A DNA stretch of 64,000 bases from Phoronis australis (taxonomy: Eukaryota > Phoronida > Phoronidae), in the NCBI GenBank assembly GCA_002633005.1, contig NMRA01000135.1, forward strand, positions 123,115 to 187,114, given 5' to 3'. The first letter of the stretch is position 1. Every line of letters begins with the position of its first letter. The position numbers were made by a program, and so were the translations under genes. Below are positions 49,101 through 54,452 of this stretch, piece by piece. The notes beneath the pieces were generated by a model. The model made no database searches. It was not told the origin of the DNA and saw only the letters and a program-made list of their open reading frames with translations.

Positions 49101-50723
49101 TGAAAATCAAAAATTTGAAATATTTTTCTTTTGGCCTTAGGCCATGAAATGATGGACAATTTAATGCACATTGACCCTGGCATGAAACGGAATTCAATGT
49201 TCAACTATCAAAAGACCTGAAAATGGCTGCAAATAATCGTTTAAAGAAATAATAGACAGCGATGCAAAATAAAAAGTTAAACATATATGCATTTTTTTTT
49301 CAAAATTTCCATGAAAGTGTGACAATCATCTCGAATACGGCATGTCTCCAATCTGAAGTCAGTGCTTGATTATTGCAGACATCTTTGTGGAACTTTCTTC
49401 ATCAGTCGAGATGCTACGAACCACGCAAGGCTGCCATGGAGCTCATGATAAGCATCTACTTCAAACATGGCTGCAGGCCGTCTGCTGCTGTTGAAAAGCA
49501 GACGTGTCTGAACATGTTACAGGAAATTGGCCGTGGATCAACGCTATCAGCCCTGTGCATACCACTTGTGGCCATTTTGTTGTCCAGAAAGCTGGAACTT
49601 GGTGACCTATGCTGGTAAGTGATGTAATCATGCAAGGAAATTTTCTATTCTGTTAAAGAAACGTGATTAAGCTTCATTGTTTTAGTTTGAGAGTGGGAAC
49701 TATGGAAATTGGCACATTTAGTACCTCAAGAATTTAGAAGACTTGTTTGATTGTAGTTTTGTTTGAATGCTGTGGCAATGGGTGTTTTTTACGGAGGCTT
49801 CTCGTCAGGTTTTTTTCGTATTTTATGTGTGAATATATTTCAATATCATTGAAATGTTCACTAATAACTAAAAATGTTCATAGGGAAATTATGAGTTAAT
49901 TCAGTAAACAGTTGTATTGAGTGCTGTTTAGGTAATACAACTATTACCTTGGAACATCCTGTTTCACACTATGGTGAGTGTTGATTGTTTTGATTTCATT
50001 TTGTGATGCTCACAAAAAATCAAGTCGTGAATTAAGGTATTAAACACTTGAAGTTCTAAATAGTTATACTGTGGTCGGAATGGACTCATAAGCGGTATTT
50101 CAACTTACTTTATTTGAAATTGGTCATTTTTGACCTGCAAAAGACATGCTCAATATAACTTTAATGAATTGAGCACACTCATCTGTTATAGATTACTGTT
50201 TCATATTAGGTGCACAATAATTTTTGTAACAGTCGTAGCACACAATGAACTTCCTATGTCATGATAAAACAAAAAAACATTCATATCAAAGGAGAGTGAC
50301 AAGTGTTTGCACATTCACAGCATTTACTTGTCTATTACGCAGCAATGTGTGTTATTGGTCAAGTCACGTGACCCATTGCTAAGTCTAAGATCTCTGTCCC
50401 TTTCGCTGCTCGAACCAGGGACTCACTGTGAGCCATGCAGACACGCTGATCCACTGAGCTATCAAGACCACTGATTTATCACAGAATACAATCAGACTTG
50501 ACAGGAGGCATCTCGCATTCATTATACATTCATGTATGAAAAGTTGCTGTAGAAATGTTGTTGGAAATTGGTAAAAGGATTAGATTCATAAATTAATGGA
50601 GTAATTAATAAGATTAACGAAAATTGGTGGTAAAGATAATGAAACTATGCTTTGTGTGTTATTGCTTTATTCTTAGTAAAGTGAAGGAACTGTTACTGGC
50701 ATCTGCAAAAGCAGAACTTGAAA
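22104..50723 (+). CDS. THADA: THADA orthologue (DUF2428/HEAT-like), 29 exons, 3' end missing
   Basis: Twenty-nine exons with GT-AG borders join in one frame from the ATG at 22,104 to 50,723 (4,675 nt, 1,558 codons) if only one of the two copies of exon 4 is used. Landmark stretches match the THADA/Trm732 family: the exon 7-8 block, the cysteine/tryptophan block of exon 19, the RRSAG motif in exon 22, the WAVRNS motif of the DUF2428 region in exon 23, the IHG motif in exon 25 and the QNPCL motif in exon 26. Family members are large alpha-solenoid cytosolic proteins. The yeast homologue Trm732 partners the Trm7 2'-O-methyltransferase (FTSJ1 in human) to modify position 32 of the tRNA anticodon loop; animal THADA is also linked to energy metabolism and SERCA. 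Vertebrate THADA is about 1,950 residues, so roughly 300 C-terminal residues are absent. The last exon ends at a consensus donor, so the loss looks like missing exons rather than a natural stop. Confidence 0.93.
22181..23189 (+). other. THADA: THADA intron 1
   Basis: GT-AG intron. Its first half (about 22,240-22,430) resembles a dispersed repeat also found at about 15,885-16,065. Nothing else noted. Confidence 0.5.
23190..23379 (+). CDS. THADA: THADA exon 2
   Basis: Residues 26-89. Acceptor aaacag, donor gtaaga. The second half aligns in pattern with the THADA N-terminal helical repeats. Confidence 0.88.
23380..24436 (+). other. THADA: THADA intron 2
   Basis: GT-AG intron, AT-rich. I see no repeat or exon in it. 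Confidence 0.55.
24437..24551 (+). CDS. THADA: THADA exon 3
   Basis: Residues 90-128. Acceptor ttgcag, donor gtaagc, phase 1. It is followed by the long intron that holds the CTCF-like repeat array. Confidence 0.85.
26025..26038 (-). promoter_or_regulatory. CTCF-core-like site, full match
   Basis: Complement reads CCACCAGGGGGCAC, fitting CCASYAGRKGGCRC at every position. Repeated in the second array copy at about 27,560. Confidence 0.5.
26329..26342 (-). promoter_or_regulatory. CTCF-core-like site, full match
   Basis: The plus strand reads GCGCCACCTAGTGG. Its complement, CCACTAGGTGGCGC, fits the animal CTCF core CCASYAGRKGGCRC at every position. Binding is not shown. Confidence 0.55.
26833..26993 (+). 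CDS. THADA: THADA exon 4, copy A
   Basis: 161 nt, residues 128-181, acceptor ttccag, donor gtaact. It reads in frame from exon 3 and into exon 5. It is repeated almost identically at 28,820. Because 161 is not a multiple of three, using both copies would shift the frame. Confidence 0.85.
28156..28169 (-). promoter_or_regulatory. CTCF-core-like site, full match
   Basis: Second-copy unit whose complement is CCACTAGGTGGCGC, a full match to the CTCF core. It lies in the three-unit expansion absent from copy A. Confidence 0.5.
28820..28980 (+). CDS. THADA: THADA exon 4, copy B (presumed allelic copy)
   Basis: Same length and splice sites as copy A. I see one silent change (TCA to TCG). It lies in the second copy of the block that follows the N at 27,351, so it is probably the other haplotype rather than an extra exon. 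Confidence 0.8.
29338..30234 (+). other. THADA: THADA intron 4, unique part
   Basis: AT-rich intron sequence with no repeat or exon seen. Confidence 0.5.
30235..30369 (+). CDS. THADA: THADA exon 5
   Basis: Residues 182-226, 135 nt, phase 0 on both sides. Acceptor tttgtag, donor gtaagt. Confidence 0.88.
31131..31254 (+). CDS. THADA: THADA exon 6
   Basis: Residues 227-268. Acceptor tttcag, donor gtgcga (a weaker donor). Phase 1, which joins exon 7 exactly. Confidence 0.82.
31306..31396. mobile_element. Small MITE, family 1, copy 2 (degraded)
   Basis: Shares the interior block gagaaccagttttctcc and GGGC/GCACC context with copy 1. The ends are only weakly inverted (atcactta... and ...tagtgact). 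Lies in THADA intron 6. Confidence 0.5.
31608..31815 (+). repeat. tRNA-SINE family 2, copy 1
   Basis: Head ggaggcagtgtggcctag resembles the other copy, then about 35 bp including the B-box region are missing. The body matches copy 2: cccttgagtca, tgtgatcagtg, ccacctgag, gtctgg and acaac in order. Lies in THADA intron 6. Confidence 0.75.
32651..33046 (+). CDS. THADA: THADA exon 7 (largest)
   Basis: 396 nt, residues 268-400. Acceptor caatag, donor gtatta. Its end, with the VLWTNWDSP pattern, corresponds to the vertebrate segment just before the KGKY block. Confidence 0.9.
33564..33754 (+). CDS. THADA: THADA exon 8
   Basis: Residues 400-463, containing the VKGKYVLL pattern typical of THADA. 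Acceptor tacag, donor gtaatt, ends in phase 0. Confidence 0.92.
33893..33902 (+). repeat. Run of ten G
   Basis: Homopolymer G tract in THADA intron 8; the length is prone to error. Confidence 0.9.
34175..34278 (+). CDS. THADA: THADA exon 9
   Basis: Residues 464-498. Acceptor cacag, donor gtaagt, phase 2. Confidence 0.88.
34767..34835 (+). CDS. THADA: THADA exon 10
   Basis: Short 69-nt exon, residues 498-521, with the tryptophan-rich pattern SSWKTHWV that matches vertebrate THADA. Donor gtaagt. Confidence 0.88.
35162..35378 (+). CDS. THADA: THADA exon 11
   Basis: Residues 521-593. It includes a short acidic asparagine/aspartate run that is probably a surface loop. Acceptor tttcag, donor gtaaga. 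Confidence 0.86.
35789..35882 (+). CDS. THADA: THADA exon 12
   Basis: Residues 594-625, one HEAT-like helix pair (pattern NIRSDALTAICC). Acceptor tttcag, donor gttagt. Confidence 0.86.
36597..36794 (+). CDS. THADA: THADA exon 13
   Basis: Residues 625-691. Acceptor ctgcag, donor gtaagt, phase 1. It is followed by a 2.7-kb intron full of small repeats. Confidence 0.88.
37611..37700. mobile_element. Small MITE, family 1, copy 3 (perfect TIR)
   Basis: 90 bp with a perfect 13-bp terminal inverted repeat, agtcacttacaag at the left and its complement at the right. The interior is in reverse orientation to copies 1 and 2. Lies in THADA intron 13. Confidence 0.72.
37813..38056 (-). repeat. tRNA-SINE family 2, copy 2 (complete head)
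   Basis: On the minus strand: A-box-like tggcccagtgggataag and a perfect T-arm gtgggtttgagtcccac, followed by the same body as copy 1. Lies in THADA intron 13. Confidence 0.8.
38180..38260. repeat. 81-bp hairpin
   Basis: Arms of 32-33 bases (tagattattaca... and its near complement) with cgttatccccc / gggggataacg at the inner end. Directly precedes the ttataccaca end of the next element. Confidence 0.75.
38809..38877 (+). repeat. tRNA-derived SINE head
   Basis: A-box tggtgtagtggttaaag and B-box ggttcgactcc at tRNA spacing. The acceptor ends do not pair, so it is not a functional tRNA gene. Confidence 0.7.
38891..38912. repeat. 22-bp perfect palindrome
   Basis: Each arm is gttatctcact and reads the same on the other strand. 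It resembles the inner end of the hairpin at 38,180-38,260. Confidence 0.85.
39483..39635 (+). CDS. THADA: THADA exon 14
   Basis: Residues 691-742, carrying the family pattern MFPGACYQRLKTTLCLL. Acceptor ttctag, donor gtacgt. Confidence 0.9.
39929..40038 (+). CDS. THADA: THADA exon 15
   Basis: Residues 742-778. Acceptor tttcag, donor gtaatt, ends in phase 0. Confidence 0.85.
40561..40739 (+). CDS. THADA: THADA exon 16
   Basis: Residues 779-838. Acceptor ttccag, donor gtaaga, phase 2. Higher GC than the flanking introns. Confidence 0.88.
41357..41523 (+). CDS. THADA: THADA exon 17
   Basis: Residues 838-894. Acceptor tcgcag, donor gtaact, phase 1. Confidence 0.86.
41846..42007 (+). CDS. THADA: THADA exon 18
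   Basis: Residues 894-948, with the EWRDIVQKL pattern that matches the vertebrate EWRPVVEKL block. Donor gtatag. The next intron holds the Penelope-type remnant. Confidence 0.9.
42229..42648 (+). pseudogene. Penelope-type retroelement remnant (C-terminal end of pol)
   Basis: An open frame of about 136 codons ends at 42,648. The pattern SAVTDHAIQFSHVIDW, then DRRTRWIWKAYHI, then CMN and YALPDIY follows the conserved end of Penelope-like GIY-YIG-type polyproteins (usually SAV/I-DH, HVIDW, RW-EA--I and NRDEG-Y-L---Y). The NRDEG motif is altered and no reverse transcriptase is next to it. Lies sense in THADA intron 18, so it is a dead fragment. Confidence 0.7.
42760..42893 (+). CDS. THADA: THADA exon 19 (DUF2428 region)
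   Basis: Residues 948-992, ending with the MAWCWLTIK pattern characteristic of THADA DUF2428. The acceptor atcaag lacks a strong pyrimidine tract, but phase and homology fix it. Confidence 0.88.
43475..43612 (+). CDS. THADA: THADA exon 20 (DUF2428 region)
   Basis: Residues 993-1038, 46 whole codons. It continues the block directly (ECSLFIGKLVEVLPLD). Acceptor ttacag, donor gtatgg. Confidence 0.92.
43779..43883 (+). CDS. THADA: THADA exon 21 (DUF2428 region)
   Basis: Residues 1039-1073. Together with the last residues of exon 20 it gives RHRGAIESCSLGF, matching the vertebrate RHRGAFELAYTGF. Donor gtttgt. Confidence 0.93.
43884..44564 (+). other. THADA: THADA intron 21
   Basis: GT-AG intron with no feature seen. 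Confidence 0.5.
44565..44675 (+). CDS. THADA: THADA exon 22 (RRSAG motif)
   Basis: Residues 1074-1110, with TRRSAGLPLIVECLL, one of the best-conserved THADA/Trm732 segments. Acceptor ctgcag, donor gtaaga. Confidence 0.95.
44676..45616 (+). other. THADA: THADA intron 22 with dispersed repeat fragment
   Basis: About 45,495-45,580 (ttttaatgcccacgctcacc and following) resembles about 15,165-15,250. Otherwise nothing noted. Confidence 0.45.
45617..45860 (+). CDS. THADA: THADA exon 23 (WAVRNS motif)
   Basis: 244 nt, residues 1111-1192, with QVHSLNILKELFRN and WAVRNSAMMLFG, the diagnostic DUF2428 signatures. Acceptor tttcag, donor gtaggt. Confidence 0.96.
45931..46014 (+). repeat. 28-bp minisatellite, three copies
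   Basis: Unit starts aagaaaggtgtgttttggtg and repeats exactly at 45,931, 45,959 and 45,987; the third copy has small changes. Lies in THADA intron 23. Confidence 0.9.
46164..46177 (-). promoter_or_regulatory. Isolated CTCF-core-like unit
   Basis: A single copy of the intron 3 repeat core (gcacctcctagtgg and following t-rich block), in the same orientation as the array. The complement CCACTAGGAGGTGC differs from the CTCF core at two positions. Confidence 0.35.
46398..46635 (+). CDS. THADA: THADA exon 24
   Basis: Residues 1192-1271, starting with GSLVSRMLGYK and including TAGQFFGYHPELRSFML, as in vertebrate THADA. Donor gtgcga, phase 2. Confidence 0.93.
47156..47386 (+). CDS. THADA: THADA exon 25 (IHG motif)
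   Basis: Residues 1271-1348. It contains RCLAASSLLAIT and FNVIHGRLLLV, equivalent to the vertebrate HIHGTLLQV. Acceptor ttgcag, donor gtatat. Confidence 0.92.
47740..47908 (+). CDS. THADA: THADA exon 26
   Basis: Residues 1348-1404. The LSNQNPCLLVKSKYLDL pattern matches the vertebrate RQNPCLVTRAVYIDI. Acceptor ttacag, donor gtaagt. Confidence 0.92.
48531..48710 (+). CDS. THADA: THADA exon 27
   Basis: Residues 1405-1464, 60 whole codons. Acceptor tttcag, donor gtgaat. Confidence 0.85.
48936..49070. repeat. Dispersed repeat fragment with GC hairpin
   Basis: Contains gctgatgaagcctgttgaaac followed by a short hairpin ttggggcaa...ttgccccaa. The wording resembles ends of Penelope-like or related elements. 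Lies in THADA intron 27. Confidence 0.4.
49379..49614 (+). CDS. THADA: THADA exon 28
   Basis: Residues 1465-1543, a HEAT-like repeat region with the pattern EPRKAAMELM. Acceptor ttgcag, donor gtaagt, phase 2. Confidence 0.86.
49615..50676 (+). other. THADA: THADA intron 28 with minus-strand tRNA-like SINE
   Basis: GT-AG intron of about 1.06 kb; apart from the SINE head at 50,405-50,475 I see nothing. Confidence 0.5.
50405..50475 (-). repeat. tRNA-derived SINE head, degenerate
   Basis: Minus strand reads gatagctcagtggatcagcg (A-box) and then ctggttcgagc (B-box). Confidence 0.6.
50677..50723 (+). CDS. THADA: THADA exon 29 (last one visible)
   Basis: 47-nt exon, residues 1543-1559. Acceptor ttcttag, donor gtaagt. 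If the donor is ignored the frame stops seven codons later at 50,744-50,746. That would give a short tail with no family support. Confidence 0.72.
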
Positions 50724-52186
50724 GTAAGTACACATACTTTTTATAAACAATGACCATGTAAAGAATAGGTCGAAAACACCCTGTTTATGATACATGAATA
50801 GTTTGTAAATTATTGCGTACTACCGGTTTAGTCAGACAGAGCAAAAGCAACAATAAAACAACAAGTACCAGAATGTTGACAACACAAAATAGAGAATTAA
50901 CAGATAACAAGAGCTTCAGCAATAATTAACGATATGTTTATAATATTTTCTCACACCCAGATAAAATGAAAATGTCGTGGTATTGTTGTTTGATGTTCAG
51001 AAAAGTGTACTATTCTTTGGTATTGTAAGGGAAAAAAACATTGTGCGAATAAGTGTGAATGAGTTTGACCCAGGAATAGATTAAAATGATCGCAGTGGAA
51101 AAAATAACAGAAAACACGAACGTAATGTTACTACTTAACAGCAACATTTACTATTTGATGACATTGCTATTTGATAGTTACATTTAGTAACGTTACTATT
51201 TAATAGTAACATTATTTAGTAGCATCATTACTATGTAATTGTAACATCATGTGATTCTCAATAGATACGTCCAATAACTGTTGAAAATCAACATAGAAAT
51301 AGTTATATCGTGAAATCAAGTACTAACAGAAAACAAAAATTGACAGTAATATTTAAAGGATTTCAACCCAGAAATGCTTGAACAGTAGAAATAAGTAACA
51401 GAAAACAAGAATATAACAGCATTAACATTATGTAATTCTTGGTAGAAAATTAAATCTTATCAGTGTACTTCAACTCGTGTTCTAGACAACATTGTGCCAG
51501 CATTGGCCTGCTGATGTTGAGCCCCTTACGCAATGCCGTCTTGTATACCAGTTGAAGTTCTGCATATTGGCTTTGTAACTAATCAGATAATATAAATTAA
51601 AATTACCCTTCAAACTTTCTACAAGGGGGTGACTTATGCAGCTGTCTTTTGGAAGATTTGTATTCTGCATATGATTGGTTGTAAACTGCATTGTATATGA
51701 AAAACATGTATTATGCACATCAACATATTAAAACCTATCTTCACCAAGAAGCCAAAGCTGCTAGTGTTTCAGGGCAGCTTGAAAGGATCACCTTAAGAAC
51801 TGCTTAGAAATAACCACCTGTCAGGGTTTGTGGTTTTTCTTGGAATTGGGCTTGCTTCAATGGTAGAGTTGTCAGGTAGTGAACCCATGGACTCCCATGA
51901 ATGACTTTGTTTGCTCAATATTATGTGATCACCCCAGTACTGGCAATAATCCAAATTCTGTTCTCCACATCGAGGCTGCGAAGAAAGGATTCTCACAGTT
52001 AATAAAACTTTCTGAAGTCAATGATCTGTAAATTACAAGTGAATCTCACTTTGAGGTTTTTTAATCATTGAAAGTGATTCAGAAGTTTCATGTCTGATGA
52101 AATAGAATTTTGTGTAATTTTAAATAATCAAAGGGGAGTGGTGCCAATATTCAGCCCCAAACCTAAGGTGTCGGAGGCCCTGAATG
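50724..52186. other. Intergenic region between convergent genes; no THADA exon found
   Basis: I find no splice-bounded open frame that continues THADA from phase 1. About 51,125-51,250 is a low-complexity tract of ttactattt/aatagtaac motifs, including the near-palindrome gttactatttaatagtaac. From 51,170 the sequence is the first copy of the NWD 3' block. Confidence 0.5.
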
Positions 52187-52632
52187 TTAATCTGTCTTTG
52201 CGCCTTGAGTTACACAGAACACACAGAACTGCGATTTCTGTTCGTCCCCTTCTGTAGCATGTCCAATCACCACAAGGTACTCTCCATTGGATGAAAACTG
52301 CAATCTTTCTACGATGATATCCATGTTAATGTTGAATGCCTCGTCGAAGCCTATTTCGGCGGTCACCTTCCAGAGCTTCAGGACTCCATCTGCGGATGCT
52401 GAGGCTGCCCATGTGCCGTCATCTGAGATCCCAACAGATGTGACCTGATAAAAATGTGGAAGCAATTTTAATTAAATTCTAATGTTCGGATGGCTTGGCT
52501 TGGCTTGGCATTCTCCCAGATTGACGATATAAGAAGCCCAGGGGTCTGTTTCATCAAAGTGACTCAAGACTTAAGACAGAAATTTGGTCTTACCATCCCA
52601 CTTCACAATTGCTAGAAAAGGTTTAAACAGCT
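51170..52632. repeat. NWD 3' block, copy A
   Basis: Repeated at 52,881-54,452 with SNPs and indels; copy B carries an extra stretch of about 95 bp near 53,447-53,545. Contains the extra terminal exon. Confidence 0.85.
52187..52444 (-). pseudogene. NWD-like terminal exon, copy A (extra or allelic copy)
   Basis: Same length, acceptor and stop as the copy at 54,019-54,276. It is intact and differs by about three amino acids (E/D, S/F and G/R). No exon h copy lies upstream of it, and an N at 52,880 separates the two. It is best read as the other haplotype placed in tandem, not a true pseudogene; a real segmental duplication is the alternative. Confidence 0.7.
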
Positions 52633-52699
52633 TATTATTTAAAATGACTTATTCTTATTAAAATGACATAGGCAAAAAATTGAATTTTGGACCTCAAAA

Positions 52700-52879
52700 G
52701 CGAGGCCTCCTATATTAATATAGAGGGCCCCGCTCTCCGGCCTCCTTTCGGCGGGGCCCCCTATATTAATATAGGGAGCCCCGCTCTCCGGCCTCCTTTC
52801 GGCGGGGCCTCCTATATTAATATAGGGGGCCCCGCTCTCCGGCCTCCTTTCGGCGGGGCCCCCTATATTAATATAGGGG
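52700..52879. repeat. 51-bp GC-rich palindromic tandem repeat ending at N
   Basis: Period exactly 51 (cores tatattaata at 52,711, 52,762, 52,813 and 52,864). Each unit alternates a cctatattaatatagg palindrome with a GC-rich inverted pair ggccccg...cggggcc. Fully open in more than one frame because 51 is divisible by three. Confidence 0.92.
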
Positions 52880-52880
52880 N

Positions 52881-54452
52881 TTTGATAGTTACATTTAGTA
52901 ACGTTACTATTTAATAGTAACATTATTTAGTAGCATCATTACTATGTAATTATAACATCATGCGATTCTCAATAGATACGTCCAATAACTTTTGAAAATC
53001 AACATAGAAATAGTTATATCGTGAAATCAAGTACTAACAGAAAACAAAAATTGACAGTAATATTTAAAGGATTTCAACCCAGAAATGCTTGAACAGTAGA
53101 AATAAGTAACAGAAAACAAGAATATATCAGCATTAACATTATGTAATTCTATATAGAAAATTAAATCTTATCAGTGTACTTCAACTCGCATTCTAGACAA
53201 CATTCTGCCAGCATTGGCGTGTTGATGTTGAGCCCCTTACGCAATGCCGTCTTGTATACCAGTTGAAGTTCTGTATATTGGCTTTGTAACTAATGATATA
53301 ATATAAATTAAAATTACCCTTCAAACTTTCTACAAGGGGGTGACTTATGCAGCTGTCTTTTGGAAGATTTGTCTTCTTTATATGATTTTGTAGAAAGCGG
53401 CGTTGTATATGAAAAACATGTATTATGCACATCAACATATTAAAACTTTGGAAACATCTTTTTCTGGTGATAACAGTCAGAAATAAAAAATGTTTCACTT
53501 TGGTATAATTAATGTCCATGACTACTGCAAATTATGGTGGCCTCCTATCTTCACCAAGAAGCCAAAGCTACTAGTGTTTCTTGGCGACTTGAAAAGATCA
53601 CCTTAAGAACTGCTTAGAAAAGACCACCTGTCAGGCCTTGTGGTTTTTCTTGGAATTGGGCTTGCCTCAATGGTAGAGTTGTCAGATAGTGAACCCTGGA
53701 CTCCCACGAATGACTTTCTTTGCTCAATATTATGTGATCACCCCACTACTGGCAATATTCCAAATTCTGTTCTCCACATCGAGGCTATAAACAGTGGATA
53801 GGCATGACTGCGAAGAAAGGATTGCCACAGTTTATAAAACTTTCTGAAGTCAAGGATCTGTAAATCATAAGTGAAACTCACTTTGAGGTTTTTTAATCAT
53901 TGTAAGTGATTCAGAAGTTTCATGCCTGATGAAATAGAATTTTGTGTGATTTTAAATAATCAAAGGGGAGTGGTGCCACTATTCAGCCCCAAACCTAAGG
54001 TGTCGAAGGCCCTGAGTGTTAATCTGTCTTTGCGCCTTGAGTTACACAGAACACACAGAACTGCGATTTCTGTTCGTCCCGTTCTGTAGCATGTCCAATC
54101 ACCACAAGGTACTCTCCATTGAATGAAAACTGTAATCTGTCTACGATGATATCCATGTTAATGTTGAATGCCTCGTCGAAGCCTATTTCGGCAGTCACCT
54201 TCCAGAGCTTCAGGACTCCATCTGCGGATGCTGAGGCTGCCCATGTGCCGTCATCTGAGATCCCAACAGATGTGACCTGATGAAAATGTGGAAGCAATTT
54301 TAATTAAATTCTAATGTTTGGATGGCTTGGCTTGGCATTCTCCCAGATTGACGATATAAAAAGCCCAGGGGTCTGTTTCATCAAAGTGACACAAGACTTA
54401 AGACAGAACTTTGGTCTTACACTCCCACTTCAAAATTGCTAGATAAAGGTTT
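52881..54452. repeat. NWD 3' block, copy B
   Basis: Second copy of 51,170-52,632, starting directly after the N. It is contiguous with the rest of the NWD-like gene. Confidence 0.85.
54019..54276 (-). CDS. NWD-like terminal exon, copy B (adjacent to gene body)
   Basis: 85 codons and a TGA stop. Acceptor atcag, phase 0. Carries a complete WD40 blade followed by a strand-rich tail. This is the copy contiguous with exon h. Confidence 0.92.
   Translation of the reverse strand, partial: VTSVGISDDGTWAASASADGVLKLWKVTAEIGFDEAFNINMDIIVDRLQFSFNGEYLVVIGHATERDEQKSQFCVFCVTQGAKTD

Noticed and set aside
19992-50475. Functional tRNA genes at 19,992, 38,809 and 50,405
   Set aside because: A and B boxes are present but acceptor and other stems do not pair; they are SINE heads.
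52639-52923. Repetitive protein on either strand with a 17-residue period
   Set aside because: The open frames follow from the 51-bp repeat being a multiple of three and free of stops; both strands are open, so no coding signal.
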